A DNA stretch of 64,000 nt, from the NCBI GenBank assembly GCA_946221035.1, contig CAMIME010000001.1, positions 62,001 to 126,000 on the forward strand. The letters are read 5' to 3'. This DNA is from an uncultured Campylobacter sp. (GTDB lineage Bacteria > Actinomycetota > Actinomycetes > Mycobacteriales > Mycobacteriaceae). The notes beneath the pieces were generated by a model. That model saw only the letters and a list, made by a program, of their open reading frames with translations, ran no database searches and was not told where the DNA came from. Position 1 is the first letter of the stretch. The number at the start of each line of letters is the position of its first letter. Both the position numbers and the translations under genes were made by a program. Shown in pieces: positions 51,630 to 61,724 of the stretch.

Positions 51630-52838
51630 ATGATTGCCCATTTCGCCGATTTCATCGCCGCAAGCCCGAGCGCATTTCACGCCGCTGACACCGTTGCCGC
51701 GCGACTCACCTCCGAGGGCTTCTTGCTTGACGACGGCTCCGTGGCCACCGCCCCGGGAGGCCACGTGCTCGTCCGGGATGGCGCTGTTATTGCCTGGTGG
51801 GTGCCGGAAAACGCCCCGACCCATGTGCGTGTTGTCGGCTCGCACACCGATTCACCTGGATTCATGCTGAAGCCGGTGCCGGATTTTCAGCGCGAGGGCT
51901 ACCGCCAAGCGGCCGTGGAGGTGTACGGCGGGCCGATTCTCACCAGCTGGTTTGACCGCGACCTGGAGTTCGCGGGCCGCGTGGTCACCACGGACGGAAA
52001 CGAACACCTCGTGCGCACAGGCCCTGTGGCGCGGATCCCCAACTTGGCCATCCACCTGTACCGCGCGGATGCTCCAGAGCTCGACCGCCAGCAGCACACC
52101 GCTCCGCTGGTCGGCGTCGACGTCCCGTTGCTGCAGGCGGCCGCCGAGAGTGCGGGCATCGACGCCTCCGAGGTGGTGGCACACGAGCTCATCAGCGTCG
52201 ATACCCAGCGCGCCGAGGTGATAGGGGAGTACTTCGCGGCCGGGCGATTGGACAATCTCACCAGCGTGTGGGCCTCACTTGAGGCCCTCCTGGCCGCCCG
52301 CGGGAACGCGCAGGAGATGTTAGTGCTCGCCGCGTTCAACCACGAGGAGGTGGGGTCTGCCTCCACCTCAGGCGCGGGCGGGCCACTGCTTGAACGCGTG
52401 CTTTACGCGCTCGCGGCCACTATCGGCGATCCAGCTGTGGTGATGTCGCGCTCGATTCAGGTCTCTGCCGACGCGGCGCACGCGGTGCACCCGAATTACC
52501 CGGCGAAGCACGATCCCACACACCGCCCGGTGCTGAACCAGGGACCGGTGATGAAGGTGAACGCGAACCAGCGCTACGCCTCCAACGCCCGAACGGAAGC
52601 GGAATGGGTGCGGGCGTGCCGGGCAGCTGAGGTGCCCTCCCAGGTGTTCGTGGGCAACAACTCGGTGCCGTGCGGCTCGACGATCGGCCCGATTTCCTCC
52701 ACCCGTCTCGGACTGCCGACCGTGGATGTCGGTGTGCCGCTTTTGTCTATGCACTCCGCGCGCGAGCTGTGTGGTGTGGCCGACATGGAGTACTTCCGTC
52801 GCGCGTTGACGGCGTTTTATGCAGGCAGCACGCTGTAG
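51630..52838 (+). CDS. apeB: M18 family aminopeptidase
   Basis: Zinc aminopeptidase removing N-terminal residues, often acidic ones. The 402-residue protein has the dinuclear metal ligands of family M18: VGSHTDSPGF (His, with Asp), LDNL (Asp), FNHEEVGS (Glu-Glu), VSADAAHAVHPN (Asp) and LSMHSARE (His). ATG 51630 lies 7 nt after TAAGGT; a much longer in-frame reading antisense to the nuclease gene is rejected. No signal peptide, so it is cytosolic. Confidence 0.94.
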   Translation: MIAHFADFIAASPSAFHAADTVAARLTSEGFLLDDGSVATAPGGHVLVRDGAVIAWWVPENAPTHVRVVGSHTDSPGFMLKPVPDFQREGYRQAAVEVYGGPILTSWFDRDLEFAGRVVTTDGNEHLVRTGPVARIPNLAIHLYRADAPELDRQQHTAPLVGVDVPLLQAAAESAGIDASEVVAHELISVDTQRAEVIGEYFAAGRLDNLTSVWASLEALLAARGNAQEMLVLAAFNHEEVGSASTSGAGGPLLERVLYALAATIGDPAVVMSRSIQVSADAAHAVHPNYPAKHDPTHRPVLNQGPVMKVNANQRYASNARTEAEWVRACRAAEVPSQVFVGNNSVPCGSTIGPISSTRLGLPTVDVGVPLLSMHSARELCGVADMEYFRRALTAFYAGSTL

Positions 52839-52853
52839 GGCATACTATCCGCC

Positions 52854-53687
52854 ATGTATTCGGGACCGTTCCAGCCAGGCGACAAGGTGCAGCTGACTGA
52901 CGCGAAGCGTCGGCATTTTACGATCGAGCTGGTCCCGGGCGGGCAATTCCACTCCCACAAGGGCATCGTCAGCCACGACGACATCATCGGCGCGGACGAA
53001 GGCTCGGTGGTGAAGTCCACACTGGGTTCTGACTACCTGTGTTTCAGGCACTTGCTTGTGGACCACGTGCTGTCCATGCCACGCGGCGCCGCGGTGATTT
53101 ACCCCAAAGACGCTGCGCAGATTTTGGTCGAAGGCGACATCTTCATGGGCGCCCGGGTGCTCGAGGCGGGTGCGGGGTCAGGTGCACTGTCGATGTCGCT
53201 GCTTCGTGCCGTGGGGCCGGAGGGCAAGGTGTTTTCCTACGAGATCCGCGACGATCACCTTGCCTTCGCCCGCGACAACGTCGCCGAGTACTTCGGCGGT
53301 GAGCCAGATTGGTGGGCCCCTCGCCTGGGGGATTTCGGCGAGGTCACCACTGCGGATCTGGACGGCCCCGTCGACCGCGTCATCTTGGACATGGTGGAGC
53401 CCTGGCTTTTCATCGACACCGTCAAGGACATCCTGATTCCCGGCGGGGTGTTCATGACGTATGTGGCCACCGTTCCGCAGCTGATGAACATCATGGAGGC
53501 TATTCGCGGGGCGCAGTGTTTCACCGAGCCTCGCGCCTGGGAGACGCTGCTGCGCGAATGGAAAGTTGAGGGCCTTGCCACCCGCCCTGAGCACCGGATG
53601 AATGCCCACACCGCGTTTTTGGTGTGGACCCGCCGTCTCGCCGACGGCGTCACCCCGCCTCGCCCGCAGCGACGCGCGCGAAAGTAA
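52854..53687 (+). CDS. trmI: tRNA (adenine58-N1)-methyltransferase
   Basis: SAM-dependent enzyme making m1A58 in the T loop of tRNA, tetrameric in relatives such as Rv2118c. The 277-residue protein has an N-terminal beta-barrel part, then the SAM motif VLEAGAGSGALSMSLL near residue 100 and the post-motif DMVEPW. CATACT lies 7 nt before the ATG. It is located directly upstream of arc, as in mycobacteria. Confidence 0.95.
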   Translation: MYSGPFQPGDKVQLTDAKRRHFTIELVPGGQFHSHKGIVSHDDIIGADEGSVVKSTLGSDYLCFRHLLVDHVLSMPRGAAVIYPKDAAQILVEGDIFMGARVLEAGAGSGALSMSLLRAVGPEGKVFSYEIRDDHLAFARDNVAEYFGGEPDWWAPRLGDFGEVTTADLDGPVDRVILDMVEPWLFIDTVKDILIPGGVFMTYVATVPQLMNIMEAIRGAQCFTEPRAWETLLREWKVEGLATRPEHRMNAHTAFLVWTRRLADGVTPPRPQRRARK

Positions 53688-53733
53688 GGGCAACTGCTTA
53701 ACGACGGCTCCGTCATCCCGTAATCTCTAGAGC

Positions 53734-55272
53734 ATGTCTGGCCAACGTATCCACGATGACGGTTTCGGACCTGACGTTCGGGATCTGCGCAACCAGAACC
53801 GCGATCTGAGCGAACGAAACCAGAAGCTTGCTGAACTGCTGAAGTCGAGCCGCGATAAGCTCAACGACCTCTACGCGAAGGTCGAGGAGCTAGGCGAGCC
53901 CGCGACGCCGTACGGCATCTACCTCTCCCCAGCGGAGGGGATGGAAGCGGAAGTTTTCACTGCCGGTCGGCGCATGAGAGTCAAAGTGTCGCCGTCCGTG
54001 GACGCGACGACGCTCGTGCCGGGTGTCCTTGTGCGCCTAGGCCAGGGCACCGTGATTGTGGAGGCGTGCGGTTTCACGGAGACGGGCCAGCTGGCCACCA
54101 TGATCGAGCGGATCGGGGGGGGCCGGGCCGTAGTCGCAGACCAGCAGGGCGCGGAGTCGCTGGTCATGCTCGCCGAGCCACTGTTGGGCACCGCACGTGC
54201 TGGCGACACCGTGCTCATCAACTCTAATGCCGGCGTGGCATTTGAGCGCATTGAAAAGACCGAGGTCAACCAGCTCTCGCTGGAGGAGATCCCGGACGTC
54301 ACCTACGAGGACATCGGCGGCCTTTCCTCCCAGATCGAGGCGATCCAAGATTCCGTCGAGCTGCCGTTTTCCCAGCCGGAGCTCTACGCCGCCTACAACC
54401 TGAAGCCTCCGAAGGGCCTGCTACTGTATGGCCCGCCCGGTTGCGGCAAAACCCTGATTGCGAAGGCCGTGGCGAACTCGCTATCCAAGCGGATCGGTGA
54501 CGGCGGACGTGCCCACTTCATCAACGTCAAGGGCCCGGAACTTCTGAATAAGTACGTCGGCGAGACCGAGCGACGCGTACGCCTGATCTTCGAGCGCGCC
54601 CGCGAGCTCGCGTCGGAGGGCACCCCGGTGATCGTCTTCTTCGACGAGATGGAGTCGATCTTCCGCACCCGTGGCTCCGGCGTGTCCTCCGATATGGAGA
54701 CGACGGTGGTGCCTCAGCTACTCACCGAGATCGACGGCGTGGAAAACATTTCCAACGTCATTGTCATCGGCGCGACCAACCGCGAGGAGCTCATCGATCC
54801 CGCGATCCTGCGCCCCGGACGCCTCGACGTGAAGGTTCGCGTGTCTCGCCCGAACAAGGACGAAGCCAAAGACATCCTCGCGCGCTACATCAACGACGAA
54901 ATCCCGCTCGCTGATAGTGCCTCCAAGCTCATCGACGTCACCGCCGACGCCATGTTCGAACCCCGCCCCTTCGTTCGCCTCGAGCTTATCGACGGCACCA
55001 CGGAAACCCTCCACTACTCCGACTTCGTCTCGGGCGCGATGATCGCCAACGTCGTCGACCGGGCGAAGAAGCTGGCGATCAAGGACAACATCTCTGGCGC
55101 CTCCGACGCAGGTGTAAACGCCAACCACCTGAGGGAGGCGGTGGCGTTGGAGCAGCAGGAGAGCGAGCACCTACCCAACACGTCTAACCCGGACGAGTGG
55201 GCGCGAATCTCCGGGCGCCAGGGCAAACGCGTCGTCGCAGCGGAGGTGCTGAATTACTGGCCTACTGGCTAG
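53734..55272 (+). CDS. arc: Proteasome-associated AAA ATPase ARC/Mpa
   Basis: Hexameric AAA+ unfoldase for pupylated proteins. The 512-residue protein has an N-terminal coiled coil (about residues 15-50) that binds Pup, tandem OB folds (55-180), Walker A GPPGCGKT near 235 and Walker [13 protein letters not shown] near 305. It ends NYWPTG and lacks the C-terminal GQYL that docks Mpa to the 20S core in M. tuberculosis. TAATCT lies 7 nt before the ATG. No proteasome subunit genes occur in the window. Confidence 0.95.
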   Translation: MSGQRIHDDGFGPDVRDLRNQNRDLSERNQKLAELLKSSRDKLNDLYAKVEELGEPATPYGIYLSPAEGMEAEVFTAGRRMRVKVSPSVDATTLVPGVLVRLGQGTVIVEACGFTETGQLATMIERIGGGRAVVADQQGAESLVMLAEPLLGTARAGDTVLINSNAGVAFERIEKTEVNQLSLEEIPDVTYEDIGGLSSQIEAIQDSVELPFSQPELYAAYNLKPPKGLLLYGPPGCGKTLIAKAVANSLSKRIGDGGRAHFINVKGPELLNKYVGETERRVRLIFERARELASEGTPVIVFFDEMESIFRTRGSGVSSDMETTVVPQLLTEIDGVENISNVIVIGATNREELIDPAILRPGRLDVKVRVSRPNKDEAKDILARYINDEIPLADSASKLIDVTADAMFEPRPFVRLELIDGTTETLHYSDFVSGAMIANVVDRAKKLAIKDNISGASDAGVNANHLREAVALEQQESEHLPNTSNPDEWARISGRQGKRVVAAEVLNYWPTG

Positions 55273-56222
55273 CGGGCGGACTCTTCATCGAACAAATGCT
55301 GGTCGATAGCGATGGCGACCCCGGCACCTGTTCCGATGGCCTGGGACACTTGATCCGGGGAGCTTATGACGTTGCCCACTGCCCACAGCCCCGGTTGAGA
55401 CGTCTTGCCGCCTTCACTGGAAACCCATCCGTCACTCACTGTGCAGCCAGCTTTTCGCAGTAACTCATCATTGGGGATGAAGTCCGGTCCGGTAAAACAT
55501 GCGTCATAGCGGGTCGTTCCGGAAGCGGTCATGACCTCGACTGAAGTATCGTTTCCGGCAGCGGGGGAGACGCGGACGACGCCGTCACGGTCGAGAACAA
55601 CCCCGGTTGCTTCCAGCCGCTGCAATTGCTCACTGGTCGGGTCGAGGCCGTTGAGGTGAAGCGTTACACTCTCAGACCACTTCGTGAGAAGCGATGCCAT
55701 CTTGAAGGTGAATGCCGGATTCTTTCCGCCAATTACCCCGACGGTCTTTCCCGTAACTTCGTAGCCGTGGCAATAAGGGCAATGGAAGACTCTGCTTCCC
55801 CACATGTCTCTTAAGCCGGGAACTTCGGGGAGAGAGTCGGTGATTCCCGTTGCAACGAGAACTTGAGACGCCGTCATGGATTCTCCAGATGCCGCTTCCG
55901 CAACCCAGTTGCCTCCGGCGCTTCGGACGAGCGATTCGACGCGGTCCGGAACTATTACTCCGCCGTACCTCGAGAATTCAGTGTGCCCACGTTCAAGCAG
56001 AATCGTGGGTCTCACCCCATCGGAACCGAGAACCCCGTGCATTTGCTCGCTGGTTCGATTCCGCGGTTTGCCGTCGTCGATAATGCACACCGTCCGCCGC
56101 GCGCGAGCAAGGTTGATAGCCGCGGCTGTTCCGGCAAATCCACCGCCGATGACAATCACATCGAAATCCGCTTCTTCATCCTTGCGCATACGCACGAGCC
56201 CCTCTCGACTGGATTCGTCCAT
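55269..56222 (-). CDS. Thioredoxin-reductase-like FAD oxidoreductase
   Basis: 317-residue two-domain flavoprotein. The FAD site is [18 protein letters not shown] near residue 23. The redox pair is in [10 protein letters not shown], a motif of thioredoxin-reductase-like proteins rather than classical TrxB (CATCDG). A second glycine motif, [11 protein letters not shown], lies in the NAD(P) domain but lacks one glycine. Base composition is visibly more AT-rich than its neighbours, which suggests acquisition. It shares CTAG with the end of arc. Electron donor and acceptor are unknown. Confidence 0.85.
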   Translation of the reverse strand: MDESSREGLVRMRKDEEADFDVIVIGGGFAGTAAAINLARARRTVCIIDDGKPRNRTSEQMHGVLGSDGVRPTILLERGHTEFSRYGGVIVPDRVESLVRSAGGNWVAEAASGESMTASQVLVATGITDSLPEVPGLRDMWGSRVFHCPYCHGYEVTGKTVGVIGGKNPAFTFKMASLLTKWSESVTLHLNGLDPTSEQLQRLEATGVVLDRDGVVRVSPAAGNDTSVEVMTASGTTRYDACFTGPDFIPNDELLRKAGCTVSDGWVSSEGGKTSQPGLWAVGNVISSPDQVSQAIGTGAGVAIAIDQHLFDEESAR

Positions 56223-56252
56223 GAGTTTTTCACCCTAGTTCGTGTTTCGGAT

Positions 56253-57641
56253 CTAGCCCAGGGTAGCGACATGTCGAAGCACCGCGTCCACGGCGCGGGT
56301 GAAGTCAGCGTCGCCGAGGTGCGCGAAGCTCAGTACGAGCCCGTCGCCCCCGCCCGTCCACAAGGCAGACTCGCGGCCACACTCGACGCCTTGCGTGAGC
56401 AACGAGGATTCGAACTCATCGCGTTGCTTCACAGTGGGGAAGCGGACGGTGACATCGGCGCCGTCACCGGGCGCGAGCCGCGCCTCCGCGCCTGATCGTT
56501 CCAGCGCGGGGATGACGCGCTCACTCAGGACTGACCGGCGGCGAGCGAGTTCCCGGTGGACGGATTGGGTATTGCGGCGGACAACCCCGCCGTCGAGAAG
56601 CAATGCGATGGCGCGTTGGGTCACTGCGGAAACTGGGACGCCAAGCACTGCGCGAACCTCACGTAGCCTGTCCGCGGTGGCGGGAGAGGCCACGACGTAG
56701 CCGGCCGCGAGCTCGCGGGACAATAGCGTCGAAAAAGTGCCGAGAGTGAGCACGTCAGCGGTCGGTGCGAGTGTGGCCAGCGTCGGTTGCGGGGAGACGC
56801 GGTAGCGCAGCTCGGTATTGAAGTCGTCCTCGATGAGCACAGTGTCAGTGCGCGCCGCCCACTCCAGCAGCTCTGCGCGACGCGGGGCGGGCATCGACCC
56901 GCCAAGGGGAAAGAGGTGCGACGGCGTGACCAGCAACGCGTCGAGGTCATCGGGCAATTGCTTCACGACGATCCCCGCGCCATCCGTCCCGCACGCCACC
57001 GCCTCATGGCCGCCGAGCGGAATCACCCGCCGAAGGCCCGGGTGGCCGGGGTCTTCCACACCTACCCGCAGCCGCGGGCCGAGGGCCAGGAGGATGAGCA
57101 TGAGGCCCTCGCGGGAGCCGCCGGTGACCAGGATTTGTTCCGGGTTGACGGTCATGCCGCGGGCGAGGCGCAGGTGTTCCGAGATGGCGAGGCGCAACTC
57201 CGGTTCGCCGGCTTTGTCCGTGCCCCGGCCGTTCGCGCTTGCCGAGTCGCCGGCGGCTTCACGCCACGCCTTGCGCCAGGCGGCGGGACGGATCGCTCCT
57301 GCGGAACCGGATGAGGGCTTCAGCGAGATCCGTGGCGGCGTGAGTTTGCGGGAGGTGCCACGTGGTGCGGGCGCAGAGTAGTCGGCCGCGATGGTGAGTG
57401 CGGGGTGGATACGAGTTGGCGCACCTTGGGAGGAAAGCAGGTAGCCTTCGCTCGCGAGCTGGTCGTAGGCGGCGACAACGCTGCCGCGGGATACGCCCAG
57501 CTGAGCAGCGAGGGCGCGTGTGGAGGGGACTTCGTCACCCGGCCTAAGCCGGCCGTTTGCGACGGCAGCACGGATGTCGGTGGCGATCTGCGCGGGGATT
57601 GACGGCTTCACTGGTCCAAAGAATGAAAACAATACTGGCAC
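56253..57641 (-). CDS. pdxR: MocR-type regulator PdxR
   Basis: GntR/MocR chimera: an N-terminal winged helix ([40 protein letters not shown]) joined to an aminotransferase-like PLP domain. It activates pyridoxal phosphate synthesis in relatives. The 462-residue protein has [15 protein letters not shown] and [12 protein letters not shown]; in [12 protein letters not shown] the usual PLP lysine is replaced by arginine, worth checking. GTG 57641 is used; a GTG eleven codons later (57611) would also keep the helix-turn-helix. It is divergent from pdxS. Confidence 0.87.
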   Translation of the reverse strand: MPVLFSFFGPVKPSIPAQIATDIRAAVANGRLRPGDEVPSTRALAAQLGVSRGSVVAAYDQLASEGYLLSSQGAPTRIHPALTIAADYSAPAPRGTSRKLTPPRISLKPSSGSAGAIRPAAWRKAWREAAGDSASANGRGTDKAGEPELRLAISEHLRLARGMTVNPEQILVTGGSREGLMLILLALGPRLRVGVEDPGHPGLRRVIPLGGHEAVACGTDGAGIVVKQLPDDLDALLVTPSHLFPLGGSMPAPRRAELLEWAARTDTVLIEDDFNTELRYRVSPQPTLATLAPTADVLTLGTFSTLLSRELAAGYVVASPATADRLREVRAVLGVPVSAVTQRAIALLLDGGVVRRNTQSVHRELARRRSVLSERVIPALERSGAEARLAPGDGADVTVRFPTVKQRDEFESSLLTQGVECGRESALWTGGGDGLVLSFAHLGDADFTRAVDAVLRHVATLG

Positions 57642-57670
57642 TTGGAATCTACCAGTTCTCAGTGCAGACT
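57634..57670. promoter_or_regulatory. pdxR-pdxS divergent control region
   Basis: ACTGG (57634-57638) and CCAGT (57652-57656) form an inverted repeat with a 13-bp centre. TTGGAA (57642-57647), 17 bp, CAGACT (57665-57670) is a possible pdxS promoter ending 7 nt before its ATG. TAGATT on the other strand (57647-57652) may serve pdxR. Confidence 0.45.
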
Positions 57671-57677
57671 AAGCGGT

Positions 57678-58553
57678 ATGTCTGATGTGCAAGAACTGAA
57701 CCAGAAATTCATCGGCGGCGTGATTATGGACGTGGTCACGCCTGAGCAGGCCAAGATCGCCGAGGACGCCGGCGCATCCGCCGTCATGGCGCTCGAGCGT
57801 GTGCCCGCGGACATCCGCGCCCAGGGCGGCGTGGCCCGCATGTCAGACCCGGACCTGATCGAGGGCATCATCGAGGCGGTCGACATCCCCGTCATGGCCA
57901 AGGCGCGCATCGGCCACTACATGGAGGCGAAGATCCTCGAGCACCTCGGCGTGGACTACATCGACGAGTCCGAGGTGCTGAGCCCGGCGGACTACGTCAA
58001 CCACATCGATAAGACCGATTTCACTGTGCCGTTCGTGTGCGGTGCGACCAACCTGGGCGAGGCGCTGCGTCGCATCAACGAGGGTGCGCAGATGATCCGC
58101 TCCAAGGGTGAGGCCGGCACCGGCGACGTTTCGGAAGCCACCAAACACATCCGCACCATCAAGGGTGAAATCGCGTCCCTGCAGGCGATCTGGAATGGCA
58201 ACCACGACGAGCTCTTCGTCGCGGCGAAGGAGCTGCAGGCGCCGTACCAGCTGGTGGCCTACGTGGCAGTGAACGGCAAGCTCCCGGTGCCGCTGCTGGT
58301 TGCCGGCGGCGTGTCCACTCCGGCCGACGCGGCGCTGATGATGCACCTCGGCGCGGACGGTGTGTTCGTCGGCTCCGGCATCTTCAAGTCCGGCAATCCC
58401 GAGGCGCGCGCGAAGGCCGTCGTCAAGGCAACCCGCAACTGGCAGGACATCGCCGCGATCACCGAGGCCTCGCGCGGGCTCGGCGAGGCAATGGTCGGCA
58501 TCAACGTCGCGGACCTGCCGGCGCCGCACCGCCTGGCGGAGCGCGGCTGGTAG
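57678..58553 (+). CDS. pdxS: Pyridoxal 5'-phosphate synthase subunit PdxS
   Basis: Synthase subunit condensing ribose 5-phosphate, glyceraldehyde 3-phosphate and ammonia into PLP. The 291-residue TIM barrel has the active lysine in [13 protein letters not shown] near residue 75, the second lysine in [12 protein letters not shown], and the phosphate site in [15 protein letters not shown] 57678 is used; a longer frame runs into the promoter. The glutaminase partner gene pdxT, normally adjacent, is absent here; the next gene is dop. Confidence 0.95.
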   Translation: MSDVQELNQKFIGGVIMDVVTPEQAKIAEDAGASAVMALERVPADIRAQGGVARMSDPDLIEGIIEAVDIPVMAKARIGHYMEAKILEHLGVDYIDESEVLSPADYVNHIDKTDFTVPFVCGATNLGEALRRINEGAQMIRSKGEAGTGDVSEATKHIRTIKGEIASLQAIWNGNHDELFVAAKELQAPYQLVAYVAVNGKLPVPLLVAGGVSTPADAALMMHLGADGVFVGSGIFKSGNPEARAKAVVKATRNWQDIAAITEASRGLGEAMVGINVADLPAPHRLAERGW

Positions 58554-58604
58554 TCCCGCGCTAGACGGCTCAGCACCGCAGCAGGGCGGGTAACCTAAAG
58601 CCCC

Positions 58605-60125
58605 ATGACGCGCTTCATGGGAACGGAGACGGAGTACGGGATTTTGAGCCCGGAGAATCCGTACATCAGCCCGCTGGTGACCTCGACACACGCCGTGGTG
58701 GCGTACGCCGCGATGCGCACGCAGGCCCGCACGAGGTGGGATTACGCGGAAGAGGCGCCATTGCGCGACACCCGCGGGTTTGACCTGCAGCGCTACCGGA
58801 CGGTTCCGGTGGTCAGCGCGAACGCGATCGGGATCGCCAACGTCGTCACCGCCAACGGCGCGCGCTACTACGTGGACCACGGACACCCCGAGTACTCGAG
58901 CCCGGAGGTGTCCAACGCATTCGACGCGATGATCTACGACGCCGCCGGCGACATTGTGCTCAACGATGCCGCGGCGGACATCCGGCGCCTCTGGGACGAA
59001 GGCATCTCGGTCCTGGACCAGCACGACCCGTGTCCGCCGCTGAAGTTTTACAAGAACAACGTCGACGGCAAGGGCCAGTCCTACGGCAGCCACGAGAACT
59101 ATCAGTACTCCCGGCACACCAACTTCGAGCGGCTTACCCAGGCGCTCATCCCGTTTTTTGTCACCCGCCAGGTCATTATCGGCGCGGGCAGGGTCGGCAT
59201 CGGCCAAGCCTCCGAGCGCCACGGGTTCCAAATCTCCCAGCGCGCGGACTTTTTCGAGCAGGAGATCTCGCTGGAGACCACGCTGAACCGCGGCATCGTC
59301 AACACCCGCGATGAGCCGCACGCGCCCGAGGAGCAGTTCCGCCGTCTCCACGTCATCGTGGGTGATGCGAACATGAGCCAGTTCTCCAACTTCCTCAAGT
59401 TGGGCATGACCAAGCTGGTGCTCGACGCGATCGAGGCGGACGTCGATTTCTCGGACCTGCGCCTCGCGGACCCCGTGGCCGAGATCAAGGCCGTCAGCCA
59501 CGACCCTTCGCTCACCCACGAGCTTTCGCTTGCCGACGGCCGGCGGCTCACCGCCATTTCCATCCTCCGCACCTACCGCGCGCGATGTGAGGGTGTGGGT
59601 GGTCACGGAGTCGTCGATAAGCAGGTGCTCGAAATGTGGGGCGAGATCCTGGACGACTTGGAGCGCGACCCGCTGTCTACTGCCGACAGGTTGGACTGGA
59701 CTGCGAAGTGGTCGCTGCTGCGCCGCTTCGAGGAGCGGGGGGCGTCGCCGGCGAAGTTGCAGGCCATCGACTTGCAGTACGCGGATATCGATCCGACGCA
59801 GTCGTTGTACCACGCGCTGGTGCGCAAGGGTGCACTGCGCACGATGGTGGAACCGGAGGTGATCGCGGCGGCGGAGAAGACTCCTCCGGAGGACACCCGC
59901 GCGTACTTCCGCGGGGTAGCCGGCCAGAAGTTCGGGGAGGACCTGGTGGCGTCGAACTGGCAGTCGATGCTCTTCGACGTAGACGGGCAAATGGTGCGCG
60001 TGCCCCTGGACATGGTGGGGGAGCACACGAAGGCCGGCGTGGGGGAGCTCCTGGCCAGGTCAAACACGGTGGGCGAGCTTCTGGCGGGTTTGGAACTTGT
60101 CAAGCCTATTAAGTGGGTACAGTAG
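58605..60125 (+). CDS. dop: Deamidase/depupylase Dop
   Basis: Carboxylate-amine ligase homolog that deamidates the C-terminal glutamine of Pup and removes Pup from proteins. The 506-residue protein starts MTRFMGTETEYGI with the nucleotide-binding glutamates. The extra Dop loop of about 40 residues between the first strands (around residues 38-75) is absent in PafA. HENYQYSRHTNFE and NTRDEPHA are conserved. TAACCT lies 8 nt before the ATG. Confidence 0.95.
   Translation: MTRFMGTETEYGILSPENPYISPLVTSTHAVVAYAAMRTQARTRWDYAEEAPLRDTRGFDLQRYRTVPVVSANAIGIANVVTANGARYYVDHGHPEYSSPEVSNAFDAMIYDAAGDIVLNDAAADIRRLWDEGISVLDQHDPCPPLKFYKNNVDGKGQSYGSHENYQYSRHTNFERLTQALIPFFVTRQVIIGAGRVGIGQASERHGFQISQRADFFEQEISLETTLNRGIVNTRDEPHAPEEQFRRLHVIVGDANMSQFSNFLKLGMTKLVLDAIEADVDFSDLRLADPVAEIKAVSHDPSLTHELSLADGRRLTAISILRTYRARCEGVGGHGVVDKQVLEMWGEILDDLERDPLSTADRLDWTAKWSLLRRFEERGASPAKLQAIDLQYADIDPTQSLYHALVRKGALRTMVEPEVIAAAEKTPPEDTRAYFRGVAGQKFGEDLVASNWQSMLFDVDGQMVRVPLDMVGEHTKAGVGELLARSNTVGELLAGLELVKPIKWVQ
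60118..60123 (+). promoter_or_regulatory. Internal pup -10 element
   Basis: TACAGT lies within the last codons and stop of dop, 6 nt before the pup ATG. It could give a leaderless pup-pafA transcript independent of dop. Confidence 0.45.
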
Positions 60126-60129
60126 GCGC

Positions 60130-60321
60130 ATGGCTAAACATAGGCAGGCTCAGGTTCCCGGCGGCAATGGTGGCTCTGGCGAAGGCGGCGAAGAGTTCGA
60201 GGCCGGGCAGGCACAGATCAACTCGACCGGTACGAACGCCCTTATCGACGAGATCGATGCGCTGCTGGAAAACAACGCAGAAGAATTCGTCAAGTCTTTC
60301 GTGCAAAAGGGCGGTCAGTAG
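60130..60321 (+). CDS. pup: Prokaryotic ubiquitin-like protein Pup
   Basis: 63-residue disordered modifier attached to lysines by PafA. It ends in GGQ, so Dop must deamidate the glutamine before ligation. The C-terminal half (ALIDEIDALLENNAEEFVKS) is the helix that pairs with the ARC/Mpa coiled coil. The N-terminus is Gly/Gln-rich. The gene lies 4 bp after dop and 5 bp before pafA, where prcB-prcA would be in mycobacteria. Confidence 0.97.
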   Translation: MAKHRQAQVPGGNGGSGEGGEEFEAGQAQINSTGTNALIDEIDALLENNAEEFVKSFVQKGGQ

Positions 60322-60326
60322 ATTCC

Positions 60327-61718
60327 ATGGTGAGCGCCTACCCGCGCCGCATCATGGGCGTGGAAACCGAATTCGCCATCGCAGCCTACGACGGTGCGAA
60401 CCCGGTCCTTAACCCGGAGGAGGTCTCGCGTTACCTGTTCCGGCCGGTGGTGGGGAAGTACCGCAGCTCGAACGTGTTCATTGAAAACGGTTCGCGCCTG
60501 TATTTGGACGTCGGCGCTCACCCGGAGTACGCGACAGCGGAGTGCGACTCGCTCACGCAGCTTCTCAACTACGACAAGGCCGGCGAGCGGATCTACAACG
60601 ACCTGGCGCAGGAGGCGACCGAGGCGCTGGTGAAAGACGGGTTCGACTGCTCCGTCTACTTGTTCAAAAACAACGTCGATTCGTTGGGCAACTCCTACGG
60701 CGCGCACGAAAACTACCTGATCAGCCGCGAGCTGGTCCTGAAATCCTTCAGCGAACGTTTGCTGCCCTATTTGATCACCCGCCAGCTCATCTGCGGGGCC
60801 GGGATGATCAACGACGGGGCCTTTGTCGTTTCCCAGCGCGCGGACCAGGTGTGGGAGGGCGTGTCGAGCGCGACCACGCGAACCCGGCCGATCATCAACA
60901 CCCGCGACGAGCCGCACGGTGACTCCCGCAAGTTCCGCCGCATGCACGTCATCGTGGGCGACTCGAACATGGCAGAGCCCACGTTCGCGCTCAAGGTCGG
61001 GTCGATGCTGCTGCTCCTGGAGATGCTGGAGGCGGATTTCGACTTGCCCGATCTCCAGGTCGAGGACCCGATTTCGCACATCCGCGACATCTCCCACGAC
61101 CTCACGGGGCAAACCCCGCTGAACTTAGTCGGGGGCGGGACGATCACTGCGCTCGAGGTGCAGCAGGCCACCCTTGAGGCGGCCAAGCGGTGGCTTGAGG
61201 TGCGCCCGGATGAGGGCACGCCGAACGAGGAGCTCGCGCGAGTGTGCGACCTGTGGGAACGGACCTTGAGGGCAATCGAGCTCCAGAATTTCTCTGGTGT
61301 CAGTCAGGAGATCGACTGGGTAATCAAGCTCAACTTGCTCGCCCAGTTCAAGGCGAAGCTCGGCTGCGACTGGGACCACCCAAAGCTGAAGCAGATCGAC
61401 CTGACGTACCACGACATCAACCCGCAGAGGAGCCTCTTTTACTACCTCCAAAGCAAGTCGATGGTGCAGCGCTGGACGGACGACGAGGCGATTGATTTGG
61501 CCCGTACGACACCGCCGCCAACCACCCGCGCGGCGCTAAGGGGCAGATTCCTAGAGGCCGTGCGGCCGACCGAGCTTGGGCATAATGTGGACTGGGTCAA
61601 TGTCAAAGTCAACCGGCCGGAACCGCGCACGGTTGAGCTGCTCGATCCGTTTGCGAACGAGGACGAGCGGATCGACGAGCTCATCGAGTTCATCCGGGTG
61701 AATTCCGAAGAAGGGTAG
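60327..61718 (+). CDS. pafA: Pup--protein ligase PafA
   Basis: ATP-dependent ligase forming the isopeptide bond between Pup glutamate and substrate lysine. The 463-residue protein begins MVSAYPRRIMGVETEFAI with the metal and nucleotide glutamates. GAHENYLISRE and NTRDEPHGDSRKFRR are the conserved grooves. It has no Dop loop. A GTG at the second codon is an alternative start. Confidence 0.96.
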   Translation: MVSAYPRRIMGVETEFAIAAYDGANPVLNPEEVSRYLFRPVVGKYRSSNVFIENGSRLYLDVGAHPEYATAECDSLTQLLNYDKAGERIYNDLAQEATEALVKDGFDCSVYLFKNNVDSLGNSYGAHENYLISRELVLKSFSERLLPYLITRQLICGAGMINDGAFVVSQRADQVWEGVSSATTRTRPIINTRDEPHGDSRKFRRMHVIVGDSNMAEPTFALKVGSMLLLLEMLEADFDLPDLQVEDPISHIRDISHDLTGQTPLNLVGGGTITALEVQQATLEAAKRWLEVRPDEGTPNEELARVCDLWERTLRAIELQNFSGVSQEIDWVIKLNLLAQFKAKLGCDWDHPKLKQIDLTYHDINPQRSLFYYLQSKSMVQRWTDDEAIDLARTTPPPTTRAALRGRFLEAVRPTELGHNVDWVNVKVNRPEPRTVELLDPFANEDERIDELIEFIRVNSEEG

Positions 61719-61724
61719 GCAACC

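Noticed and set aside
57843..60026. 727-codon antisense frame over pdxS and dop
   Set aside because: Spans two recognised genes and their gap, His/Arg/Val-rich as expected for a complement shadow.
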